This document shows positions 1-8,721 of a stretch of DNA of 64,000 nt, piece by piece (position 1 is the stretch's first letter; the number at the start of each line of letters is the position of its first letter). The stretch is taken from positions 1 through 64,000 of the forward strand of contig NZ_JAGIKV010000024.1 in NCBI RefSeq assembly GCF_017874615.1. The letters are read 5' to 3'. The notes beneath the pieces were generated by a model. It had not been told where the DNA came from. It was given only the letters and a program-made list of their open reading frames with translations, and made no database searches. This DNA is from Paenibacillus xylanexedens. GTDB lineage: Bacteria > Bacillota > Bacilli > Paenibacillales > Paenibacillaceae. The position numbers and the translations under genes were made by a program.

Positions 1-33
1 AAGCAGGATAAACCTCTGCTTTGTCCTTTTTTG
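1..33 (+). terminator. Intrinsic terminator of a gene left of the window
   Basis: AAGCAG (1-6) can pair with CTGCTT (16-21) and is followed by a T-rich tract ending near 33. It probably closes a plus-strand gene lying outside the window and converging on the LysR gene. A second, weaker GGGCT/AGCCC hairpin with a T-rich tail lies at about 74-100. Confidence 0.5.
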
Positions 34-141
34 AACCTATGAGTGTTATTTCTTTTTGCCGATACGCTTTTCAGGGCTTTTGAGACAGCCCCTTTGTTTT
101 GGTTCAGTATGAAATGTACCCATACCCATAGGAGAAATTTA

Positions 142-1068
142 TTAGTCTCCCTTTGACAGTTCGGTCACGGTTTGTTGAAACGTATGGATGAATGCTTCGG
201 CTGCCTTCGACAGCACTCTGCCTTGACGATAAGCCACAACAAGTGTTCTGCTGGGAGTAGGCTCAGCAAGTGGCACATACACAGGCACGAACTCACTGCG
301 CGGCGCACGGGCAATAAAGCGTGGAACCAGGGTAATACCCATACCTGTGGCGACCAGCGACTGAACAGTTTCAATATTGGTGCTTTCAAACACAACTTGG
401 GGATCAAAACCAGCCTGCTCACAGAGATCAAATGTAAGTTTGCGGAAGCCCTGCCCTTTTTTCAATACAACAAACGGTTCATCACGAAGCTCTTCAATTC
501 GCACAGGAAGCGGATGTTCCGGATCTGCCCTGCGTGCCAAAGGGTGATTCGGGGGAACTGCCAGATCAATCTTTTCCTCTCCAATGGCAACGTAGGCGAG
601 ACTTGGCTCTTGTAAAGGAAGAGATAACAGACTGAGATCTGCTTTGCCGCTTGCTGTCAATTTCTCAAGTGTAAGCCCGGAGTCTTCCAATAAGGTAACC
701 TCAATCTCGGGATAAGCTTGTTGAAACGCAGGAAGCACGTGTGGGAGCAGGTGTGATCCCGTGATCGGCATGCTGCCTACAACGACTTTACCTTTGCGAA
801 GCTGGGAGATATCGGACATTTCCTGACGCAATAGCTCCACGGCATCTACGATCTTCTGGGCTTGCTCGACAAACGTAACACCCGCATGGGTTAACTCCAC
901 GGTACTTGTATTACGCTGAAACAGCAGTACACCTAATTCTTTTTCCAATTTGGATAATTGCTGGCTTAATGAAGGTTGGGCAATATGCAGCTTCTCTGCT
1001 GCCCGGGAGAAATTGCGTTCGGCCGCAATTTGCAGCGTATATTGAAGTTGTCTGAATTCCATCGTCAT
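142..1068 (-). CDS. LysR-family transcriptional regulator
   Basis: A 308-residue LysR-type regulator. Residues 1-65 form the winged helix-turn-helix (RNFSRAAEKLHIAQPSLSQQ is the typical recognition segment). Residues about 90-300 form the periplasmic-binding-like effector domain, starting at the KGKVVVGS stretch. Length is standard for the family. The start is ATG at 1068, preceded on the minus strand by AAAGGAATG. LysR proteins usually act as tetramers that activate a neighbouring gene in response to a small ligand. Here the gene diverges from the beta-glucoside PTS operon, but that operon already has its own antiterminator, so the LysR target is unknown. No effector can be inferred from the sequence. 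Confidence 0.93.
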   Translation of the reverse strand: MTMEFRQLQYTLQIAAERNFSRAAEKLHIAQPSLSQQLSKLEKELGVLLFQRNTSTVELTHAGVTFVEQAQKIVDAVELLRQEMSDISQLRKGKVVVGSMPITGSHLLPHVLPAFQQAYPEIEVTLLEDSGLTLEKLTASGKADLSLLSLPLQEPSLAYVAIGEEKIDLAVPPNHPLARRADPEHPLPVRIEELRDEPFVVLKKGQGFRKLTFDLCEQAGFDPQVVFESTNIETVQSLVATGMGITLVPRFIARAPRSEFVPVYVPLAEPTPSRTLVVAYRQGRVLSKAAEAFIHTFQQTVTELSKGD

Positions 1069-1172
1069 CGGTCATTCCTTTCGTTATGCCACCATTATAT
1101 CATTACAGATGAAGAAATCATTAATTTCGCTTAACCGCTTGCACTCCATCAGAAGAGTTGCTATACTAATTT

Positions 1173-1186
1173 TGAAAACGCTTAAT
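1173..1186 (+). promoter_or_regulatory. Candidate cre (CcpA) site
   Basis: TGAAAACGCTTAAT matches the first 12 of 14 positions of the consensus TGWAANCGNTNWCA. It lies about 80 bases upstream of the predicted bgl promoter. Carbon catabolite control of a beta-glucoside PTS operon by CcpA is well established in Bacillus. The site is inferred from sequence only. Confidence 0.5.
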
Positions 1187-1265
1187 AAGAACCACTTACC
1201 CGGGTAAAACAAAATCAACGTTTTCATGTGTACCAGTTTCAAGTGTTAGCACAGAATCATTTCAA

Positions 1266-1294
1266 TTGTTCATATTCTTTTTCGTTCATATAAT
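1266..1294 (+). promoter_or_regulatory. Sigma-A-type promoter of the bgl operon
   Basis: TTGTTC (1266-1271), a 17-base spacer and a perfect TATAAT (1289-1294). Transcription would start near 1301, which puts the whole RAT/terminator element inside the leader RNA. Confidence 0.55.
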
Positions 1295-1316
1295 TGAATA
1301 ACATTCATCCAACGAT

Positions 1317-1347
1317 GGCGTGTTACTGTTCGGCAGGCAAGACCTAG
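1317..1347 (+). promoter_or_regulatory. RAT: ribonucleic antiterminator for a LicT/BglG protein
   Basis: The leader carries TGTTACTG (1321-1328) followed by GGCAGGCAAGACCTA (1332-1346). This is the pattern of Bacillus bglP/licS RAT elements (TTACTG, then GCAGGCAAAACCTAAAT). Its 3' part, AAGACCTA (1339-1346), is also the outer 5' arm of the terminator that follows, so the two folds exclude each other. The likely ligand protein is the product of the gene at 3359-4198. Confidence 0.8.
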
Positions 1348-1397
1348 ATTGGGTGGGAAGAGTTTCTCTTTTCCTACCCTTTTTAGGTCTTTTTTTG
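1339..1397 (+). terminator. Leader terminator controlled by the RAT
   Basis: The inner stem is 1351-1362 (GGGTGGGAAGAG) with 1368-1379 (CTTTTCCTACCC), 12 pairs including wobbles. The outer stem is AAGACCTA (1339-1346) with TAGGTCTT (1384-1391), and T residues follow to 1396. It lies 27 bases before the EIIBCA start codon. With no substrate, phosphorylated EII should keep the antiterminator inactive and transcription should stop here. Confidence 0.85.
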
Positions 1398-1423
1398 TTC
1401 CCATTAAGAAACGGAGGTGCACC

Positions 1424-3322
1424 ATGAATCACAAACAATTAGCCCAATCGATTATGGAGCTGGTCGGTGGCAATGATAATATCAACACGTTAATTCATTG
1501 CTCTACCAGGCTCAGACTTACCCTGAAGAATCCGGATATGGCGAAGACCCAAGAAATTAAGAGCCTTGATGGTGTTATTGGCGCAGTGAATAGCGGCGGA
1601 CAATATCAGGTTATTATCGGTAATGACGTCACGTACGTCTACAATGAACTTGCCAAGATGGTCGATACCCAGCCATCTGGTGAAGTTCAGGAAAAGCCAA
1701 AAGCGGATTACAGTCCGAAAGGTTTGTTTAATACCTTTGCCAGTGTCATTGCAGGCATATTCCAGCCTATTATTCCGGCCATTGCTGCCTCGGGGATGCT
1801 CAAGGCCCTGTTGCTGCTAGCCACTGTGACCGGTTTAATGTCCAAAGAGAGCCAAACATATACCGTTTTAAGTGTCATGTCTGATGCGGCTTTTTATTTT
1901 CTGCCGATTCTACTGGCCTTTTCGAGTGCTAATAAATTCAAAACGAATCCCTTTGTTGCCGTCTTGTTCGGTGGCATCATGTTACACCCCAATATGATTG
2001 GTCTGCTTGGCGGTGAGGATCCAGTGTCCTTTATTGGCATACCTGTTGCTTCCGTTCAATATGCAACGTCTGTGGTACCGATTATTTTAACAGTCTGGTT
2101 CATGTCTTACATTGAAAAGTTCGCGGACAAGATCTCACCAGGACCGGTCAAAATTTTCCTTAAACCTTTGATTGTTATTCTCATTGTTGCTCCAGTTGCC
2201 CTGATTGTACTTGGACCTCTGGGGATGTATCTCGGAACGGGAATGTCCAACGTAATTTATTGGATTCAGGACAAAATTGGATGGTTGACTGTTGTGATTA
2301 TGGCTGTTCTGATGCCTCTGATTGTCATGTTCGGTATGCATAAAGTATTTTATCCCATTATTTTCGCAGCACTGGCTTCACCTGGATACGAGACACTGGT
2401 ACTGGTCGCGATGCTGGCTTCCAATATGGCACAGGGAGCAGGCGCATTGGCGGTGTCTTTCAAAACTAAAGACACGAAGTTTAAACAAGTCGCTTTGTCT
2501 GCAGGAATTTCAGGTGTATTCGGTATCACGGAACCTGCTCTGTACGGTGTACATTTAAGGCTCAAGAAAACGCTGATTGCCTGCATGATCGGCGCCGGAG
2601 TCGCTGGGTTGTTCGCAGGTATTGTGAATCTCAAGGCATATGCTGCCGTGGGTCCGGGGATTGCATCTATGCCTATGTTTATCAGTGAAGATCATATGAA
2701 TATTATCTATGCGATCATTACCATGCTGATCTCTGCCATTGTTGCGTTTGTCGCCGTATATGTCATTGGATTTCAGGATGTTGTTCCAACAGCAGTGTCG
2801 ATGGCAGGCAGTCCTACCAACAAAGCGAGAGGCGAATCTGAAATCCAGCCATCCACAGGGATCAAATCGAAAAAGATCGTTTTTGCTCCACTGGAAGGTA
2901 AAGTTCTGCCATTAAGAGAGGTGAAGGACGAGGCCTTCTCGCAAGAAGCCATGGGGCAAGGTATGGCCATTCAGCCAAGCGTTGGAAAGGTGTTTGCCCC
3001 GTTTGATGGTACTGTTGAGACGGTGTTCCGTACCAAACATTCCATCGGTCTGAGATCGGTAGAGGGGGTAGAACTTCTGATTCATGTCGGATTGGATACG
3101 GTGAAACTGAAAGGCCAGCATTTTGATGTAAAAGTGAACGAAGGAGAACAGATCTCTCATGGTCAGCTCCTGATCGAATTTGATCTTGAAGCTATACAAG
3201 CCGCAGGTTATGACACTACGACCCCTGTAATTGTGACCAATTCATCGGATTATCTGGAGATACTGGGCAATGAAACTGCGGCGACAACAGGACCGGGGAA
3301 ACCATTAATTACGGTGTTATAA
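1424..3322 (+). CDS. bglP: Beta-glucoside PTS transporter, EIIBCA
   Basis: A 632-residue fused PTS permease that takes up and phosphorylates aryl-beta-glucosides or cellobiose-like sugars. Domain order is EIIB (residues 1-90, phosphocysteine about 26 in LIHCSTRLR), membrane EIIC (about 105-460, roughly ten hydrophobic segments), then EIIA (about 480-632, phosphohistidine near 553 in LIHVGLDTVKL). The ATG at 1424 is preceded by GGAGGTG. A longer in-frame reading from 1349 would run through the leader terminator and is rejected. It is first in an operon with the antiterminator and the GH1 enzyme and is controlled by the RAT/terminator. EIIB also phosphorylates, and so inactivates, LicT-type proteins when no sugar is present. 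Exact sugar preference cannot be read from the sequence. Confidence 0.93.
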   Translation: MNHKQLAQSIMELVGGNDNINTLIHCSTRLRLTLKNPDMAKTQEIKSLDGVIGAVNSGGQYQVIIGNDVTYVYNELAKMVDTQPSGEVQEKPKADYSPKGLFNTFASVIAGIFQPIIPAIAASGMLKALLLLATVTGLMSKESQTYTVLSVMSDAAFYFLPILLAFSSANKFKTNPFVAVLFGGIMLHPNMIGLLGGEDPVSFIGIPVASVQYATSVVPIILTVWFMSYIEKFADKISPGPVKIFLKPLIVILIVAPVALIVLGPLGMYLGTGMSNVIYWIQDKIGWLTVVIMAVLMPLIVMFGMHKVFYPIIFAALASPGYETLVLVAMLASNMAQGAGALAVSFKTKDTKFKQVALSAGISGVFGITEPALYGVHLRLKKTLIACMIGAGVAGLFAGIVNLKAYAAVGPGIASMPMFISEDHMNIIYAIITMLISAIVAFVAVYVIGFQDVVPTAVSMAGSPTNKARGESEIQPSTGIKSKKIVFAPLEGKVLPLREVKDEAFSQEAMGQGMAIQPSVGKVFAPFDGTVETVFRTKHSIGLRSVEGVELLIHVGLDTVKLKGQHFDVKVNEGEQISHGQLLIEFDLEAIQAAGYDTTTPVIVTNSSDYLEILGNETAATTGPGKPLITVL

Positions 3323-3358
3323 CTCGCTGAAATATGAATGAAAGGCAGGCAGCCTGAT

Positions 3359-4198
3359 ATGGAAGTCATAAAAATACTAAATTCGAGCATTGTTCTTGCC
3401 AGACGTGGTGAGGATGACAAGGAAATTATTGTGATGGGAAAGGGCATCGGCTACAGGAGCAAACCGGGAGATGTCGTGGGCGAGGATGAGATCGAGAAGA
3501 TCTATGTCCTTGAAAATGAAACGATCTCTTCGGATCTCACCGCTCTGATGAAGGAAACGCCAAAAGAATATCTGATTCTGGCTGATGAAATCATCTCCCA
3601 TGCCAAACATACATTGTCCCGCCATCTGAGTGATCATCTCTATGTCGCATTAACGGATCATCTGTATATGGCCATGAAGCGATTCAAGGACAATATGACG
3701 ATCCAGAACCGAATGTTGTGGGAAGTTAAAAAGTTCTATCCGCAGGAGTTCAGCATCGGGTTGCATGGTCTGTCTCTCATTCAAAAACAGCTTGGACTCT
3801 CCCTGCCTGAAGAGGAAGCGGCGAATATTGCCTTTCATCTCGTTAATGCGCAGCAGAATGATGACAATATGAATCAGGTCATGATGATGACTAATACCGT
3901 CAAGGATGTACTCAATATTATCAAAATTCACTATCAAGTGCAGCTGGACACACACAGCATCAACTATTCACGCTTTTTGACCCATTTGCAGTTTTTTATT
4001 CAACGGCTTTTTGAGCATAAAACATTAAACACGCAGAATCATGAGCTCTTTGAGCAGATCGCGAATAAATACCCGCAGGAAGAAGCCTGCGTACTGCTAA
4101 TCAGGGATTATATTGAAGCCCGGTTTGAACATACGATCTCCAATGAAGAGATGATGTATTTGATTATTCATATCAATCGGGTCATGAGTCGCAATTGA
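3359..4198 (+). CDS. licT: LicT/BglG-family transcriptional antiterminator
   Basis: A 279-residue RNA-binding antiterminator. Residues 1-55 are the CAT RNA-binding domain (MEVIKILNSSIVLARR, then MGKGIGY). Two PTS regulation domains follow, PRD1 (about 65-165) and PRD2 (about 172-275). Candidate phospho-histidines are in SHAKHTL and DHLYVALTDHL for PRD1 and in LTHLQFF and LIIHINRV for PRD2. The start MEVIKIL is the family's normal N-terminus; an in-frame ATG at 3338 would add seven residues without a better ribosome binding site. It lies between the EIIBCA and GH1 genes, so it should autoregulate the operon through the RAT at 1317-1347. EII phosphorylates PRD1, and HPr phosphorylation of PRD2 gives catabolite control. 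Confidence 0.93.
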   Translation: MEVIKILNSSIVLARRGEDDKEIIVMGKGIGYRSKPGDVVGEDEIEKIYVLENETISSDLTALMKETPKEYLILADEIISHAKHTLSRHLSDHLYVALTDHLYMAMKRFKDNMTIQNRMLWEVKKFYPQEFSIGLHGLSLIQKQLGLSLPEEEAANIAFHLVNAQQNDDNMNQVMMMTNTVKDVLNIIKIHYQVQLDTHSINYSRFLTHLQFFIQRLFEHKTLNTQNHELFEQIANKYPQEEACVLLIRDYIEARFEHTISNEEMMYLIIHINRVMSRN

Positions 4199-4243
4199 GC
4201 AAGAATCAAAGAGTCACAGAGATAATCCAAGGAGGAATACACA

Positions 4244-5701
4244 ATGACCAATACAACAAGAACGTTTCCAGAAGATTTTCTATGGGGAGGAGCGATTGCT
4301 GCCAATCAGGCAGAAGGAGCGTGGAATGTGGATGGCAAAGGTCTGTCTACAGCCGACATTGCTATCTATCGAAAAGGTGTAGCCAAGAGTGAGTATAAAA
4401 AGCATAATGCGATCAATGAAGAACAGATCAAAACAGCGATGGAGTCTACCTCGGACAGAGAATATCCGAAACGCAGAGGCATTGATTTTTACCACCGTTA
4501 CGAGGAGGATCTCGCCCTGTTTGGGGAGATGGGACTCAAAACGTTGCGACTATCCATTGCATGGACACGAATTTTCCCGAATGGCAACGAAACAGAGCCG
4601 AATGAAGCCGGTTTACAGTTCTATGACCGTGTTATTGATGGCATGCTGAAACAAGGGATCGAACCATTGATTACGTTGTCCCATTATGAGATGCCGATGT
4701 ATCTGGTGAATCACCATGGTGGATGGACGGATCGGAAAGTCGTCGATTATTTTGTTCACTTTTGCAAAACCGTGTTCACCCGTTATAAGGACAAAGTGAA
4801 GTATTGGATTACATTTAATGAAATTGACAGCATTGTTCGCCATCCGTTTACGAGTGGTGGTATTGTTCCGGAGCGTTTCGAAAATGTGGAGCAGGCCGTA
4901 TATCAGGGGTTACACCATCAATTTGTAGCGAGTGCACTCGCAGTGAAATACTGTCATGAGATCATTCCCGGTTCCCAAATTGGATGTATGCTTACCAAAC
5001 TGACGACGTATGCCCATACATGTAATCCCGAAGACGTACTCGTTGCTTCCCGGGATAATCAATTCAATCTTATGTTCACGGACGTACAGGTGCGTGGAGC
5101 GTATCCGTACTTTACGAAGAGATTTTTTGCCGAAAAAGGGATTAACCTGGATATGCTTGAGGGGGATGAAGAGATTCTGAAAGTACACACTGTGGACTTT
5201 ATCTCATTCAGTTATTATATGTCCCTGGTATCAAGTGTGGATGGCGACCGATTGGAGCAGGTGAGTGGCAATACAACTGGAGGGGTGAAGAACCCGTATC
5301 TGCAAACGAATGATTGGGGCTGGCAGATTGACCCGGTAGGTCTGCGCATCTCACTGAATGAACTGTATAGTCGTTACGAGGTGCCTTTGTTTATCGTTGA
5401 AAATGGAATTGGGGCGGTAGACACGATTGAAGCTGATGGTAGCATTCAGGATGATTATCGTATTGATTACTTCCGCTCTCACATTGAACAGATGCATGAG
5501 GCGATTCTGGACGGTGTTGAACTGCTCGGCTATACCAGTTGGGGAGTAATTGATCTGATTAGTTATTCTTCTTCAGAGATGGAGAAACGATATGGCTTTA
5601 TTTATGTAGATCAGGATAATGACGGCAATGGAACACTGGAGAGAAAACGCAAGAAGAGTTTCTCTTGGTACAAAGATGTGATTGCGAATAACGGCTTGTA
5701 A
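4244..5701 (+). CDS. bglH: GH1 6-phospho-beta-glucosidase
   Basis: A 485-residue family 1 glycoside hydrolase of normal length. It hydrolyses the 6-phospho-beta-glucosides delivered by the PTS, yielding glucose-6-phosphate and an aglycone or sugar. N-terminal FPEDFLWGGAIAANQAEGAW is the family signature. The acid/base Glu is in TFNEI (about residue 192) and the nucleophile Glu is in IVENGIGA (about 385). The context (EIIBCA and LicT directly upstream, gap 45 bases) supports a phospho-glucosidase rather than a plain beta-glucosidase. AAGGAGGAA precedes the start. A terminator follows at 5777, so the operon ends here. Confidence 0.93.
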   Translation: MTNTTRTFPEDFLWGGAIAANQAEGAWNVDGKGLSTADIAIYRKGVAKSEYKKHNAINEEQIKTAMESTSDREYPKRRGIDFYHRYEEDLALFGEMGLKTLRLSIAWTRIFPNGNETEPNEAGLQFYDRVIDGMLKQGIEPLITLSHYEMPMYLVNHHGGWTDRKVVDYFVHFCKTVFTRYKDKVKYWITFNEIDSIVRHPFTSGGIVPERFENVEQAVYQGLHHQFVASALAVKYCHEIIPGSQIGCMLTKLTTYAHTCNPEDVLVASRDNQFNLMFTDVQVRGAYPYFTKRFFAEKGINLDMLEGDEEILKVHTVDFISFSYYMSLVSSVDGDRLEQVSGNTTGGVKNPYLQTNDWGWQIDPVGLRISLNELYSRYEVPLFIVENGIGAVDTIEADGSIQDDYRIDYFRSHIEQMHEAILDGVELLGYTSWGVIDLISYSSSEMEKRYGFIYVDQDNDGNGTLERKRKKSFSWYKDVIANNGL

Positions 5702-5775
5702 TACAGTAGTAGGACAAGTACTCTCATAGAAGGCGTTGATATGATAATTTTCATTTCATAACAGAAACTAGGAAA

Positions 5776-5803
5776 GCAGCTCTGGATTCAGGGCTGTTTT
5801 TTT
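5776..5803 (+). terminator. Terminator of the bgl operon
   Basis: CAGCTCTG (5777-5784) pairs with CAGGGCTG (5789-5796) with one wobble and a GATT loop. Seven T residues follow. Confidence 0.8.
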
Positions 5804-5822
5804 ATGTTCTAGATAAAAAGCA

Positions 5823-5881
5823 TTGACAGCGAATAAGCGGGAACGTAGTATAAGACTTATATGATAATGATAATTGTTATC
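5823..5881 (+). promoter_or_regulatory. Promoter followed by a Fur box, upstream of leuC
   Basis: A perfect TTGACA (5823-5828), a 17-base spacer and TAGTAT (5846-5851) form a plausible promoter. Just downstream of the expected start is GATAATGATAATTGTTATC (5863-5881), which matches 17 of 19 positions of the classical Fur box GATAATGATAATCATTATC. The only downstream genes before a terminator are leuC and leuD. LeuC carries a [4Fe-4S] cluster, so an iron link is reasonable, but Fur repression when iron is plentiful would be the opposite of iron sparing. An unannotated short RNA is the alternative target. Confidence 0.7.
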
Positions 5882-5929
5882 AATAAAAACCTCTGCGATG
5901 AGCATTGGTCTATTTGTCTTTCTCTCATT

Positions 5930-5944
5930 ATAGGTTAAACCTAT
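5930..5944. promoter_or_regulatory. 15-base palindrome in the leuC leader
   Basis: ATAGGTTAAACCTAT is a perfect inverted repeat centred on 5937, about 130 bases before the leuC start. It looks like an operator for a dimeric regulator. No regulator can be assigned. Confidence 0.4.
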
Positions 5945-5996
5945 TACATCTATAGATATTATATCTTGGAACAATGAAGGACAGGGTGATATATTT

Positions 5997-6023
5997 ATGT
6001 CATTCAAGAGCTTCACTTTTTAA
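5997..6023 (+). CDS. Possible 8-residue leader peptide upstream of leuC
   Basis: ATG at 5997 opens an ORF encoding MSFKSFTF and ending with TAA at 6021-6023. It is preceded by AGGACAGGGTG, a good ribosome binding site about eight bases away. Its translation would cover the 5' arm of a leader hairpin, AAGAGCTTC (6006-6014) with GAGGCTCTT (6032-6040), nine pairs with one wobble. It contains no leucine codons, so it is not a classical leu attenuator peptide. It is too short for any homology argument. Confidence 0.3.
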   Translation: MSFKSFTF

Positions 6024-6072
6024 AGAAAACAGAGGCTCTTCCAAGGACCGAACTTATAATGAGGTGAAAATG

Positions 6073-7494
<1,422 letters not shown>

Positions 7495-7525
7495 TCTATA
7501 ACAGACAGAAGGGAGAACGTTTAAT

Positions 7526-8128
7526 ATGGAAGAATTCAAAACATTACAAGGCATCGTTGCACCGGTAGACCGGGTCAATGTAGATACAGACGCAATCATT
7601 CCGAAACAGTTTCTGAAACGGATTGAGCGTACCGGATTTGGACAATTTTTGTTCTATGAATGGCGTTTCGATGAAGAGGGCAACAATAATGCTTCCTTCG
7701 AAATGAACAAACCTCGTTATGAAGGGGCATCCATCCTGATCTCACGTGCCAACTTTGGCTGTGGATCTTCCCGTGAGCATGCGCCATGGGCGATTTTGGA
7801 CTATGGATTCCGTTGTGTCATCGCTCCATCTTATGCAGATATCTTCTATAATAACTGCTTTAAGAACGGAATCTTGCCAATCAAGCTATCAGAAGAGCAA
7901 GTTGAAGACTTGTTCCAACGTACAGCTACACATGAAGGCTATGAGATGAATGTAAGTCTGGAAAACAAAACGATTACTGATGCATACGGACTGCATATCG
8001 ATTTTGATCTGGATGAGCACCGTCGTCAATTCCTGTTGCAAGGACTGGATGATATCGGTCTGACTCTTCAACATGATGATGAAATCGCTGCTTACGAACA
8101 ACGCCACGCGGCAAAACTGTTCGGTTAA
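7526..8128 (+). CDS. leuD: 3-isopropylmalate dehydratase, small subunit
   Basis: A 200-residue swivel-domain subunit that pairs with LeuC. It carries the family motifs NVDTDAIIPKQFL near the N-terminus and NFGCGSSREHAPWAI (about residues 76-90), which contribute to the active site. AGAAGGGAGAA precedes the ATG. It is co-transcribed with leuC (31-base gap) and followed by a terminator. Length is normal. Confidence 0.95.
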   Translation: MEEFKTLQGIVAPVDRVNVDTDAIIPKQFLKRIERTGFGQFLFYEWRFDEEGNNNASFEMNKPRYEGASILISRANFGCGSSREHAPWAILDYGFRCVIAPSYADIFYNNCFKNGILPIKLSEEQVEDLFQRTATHEGYEMNVSLENKTITDAYGLHIDFDLDEHRRQFLLQGLDDIGLTLQHDDEIAAYEQRHAAKLFG

Positions 8129-8151
8129 TCATTAAAGTATCGTACGCAGAA

Positions 8152-8205
8152 AGCTTCTGCCTCGCCAAAGGAACCTTGTTCCTGTGGATGAGACAGAGGC
8201 TTTTT
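8152..8205 (+). terminator. Terminator of leuCD
   Basis: AGCTTCTGCCTC (8152-8163) pairs with GAGACAGAGGCT (8190-8201) with one mismatch and one wobble. It encloses a small inner AGGAA/TTCCT stem. Five T residues follow. Confidence 0.75.
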
Positions 8206-8239
8206 GTAATTTTAGAAGTAAATTATCTTAATGAGTCCT

Positions 8240-8371
8240 CTATACATAGAAGTCCTGATCCTTCTTGGTTGAATATTTCAACACGTACTCTCCGCCATTA
8301 TTCAGTTCTAGGGAAGCAATTTTGATTCGAGTATAATCCAAACGCGTCTCTCTTTGAGCACACTCGTGTGA
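8240..8371 (-). pseudogene. Possible C-terminal remnant of a lost gene
   Basis: On the minus strand a 43-codon open stretch ends at TAG (8242-8240). Its C-terminal part reads LNNGGEYVLKYSTKKDQDFY and looks protein-like. There is no start codon and no ribosome binding site, and a stop closes the frame just upstream. It may be the tail of a decayed gene or chance coding-like sequence. No family is recognised. Confidence 0.25.
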
Positions 8372-8721
8372 TTATTCATTTCCATCTTAAAGAGTACTTT
8401 GATCTAATGATCAGTTTTTTTGTAATACTTCCTATTCCGATATATGTATACTTAAAAGTTACATTAATAGATGGAATATCGTCAATTTATGATATCACTG
8501 CTACAAATCGATACACATTCATGTAAAAGAGATTATGTTCTTGAATGTGATCTGCTTTTTAATCTTATTTCCGACTAAATATGACAACGTTGTAACCGGA
8601 TGATCAGACAATATCTGATAAACTGATTAGTAGATTATGGAAGGTTACATATCGTCTTTGATGTTACGCTGCAGAGAATCAGGTCGGATGTTCAAAAGAC
8701 AAAAAGAATGGTGGATGAGGT
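8372..8721. other. AT-rich intergenic region before the amidase gene
   Basis: No supported gene. CACATTCA (8514-8521) can pair with TGAATGTG (8542-8549), which is followed by a short T-rich stretch. TGACAACGTT at 8582-8591 recurs at 10238-10247 upstream of the paralogous amidase and may be part of a shared promoter element. A 64-codon frame at 8637 overlaps the start of the amidase gene and is not credible. Confidence 0.4.

Noticed and set aside
5974..6072. N-terminal extension of LeuC from an ATG at 5974
   Set aside because: LeuC homologues start at MSKKTMFEK. The ribosome binding site GAGGTG is placed for 6070/6073, and the extension reads through a leader hairpin.
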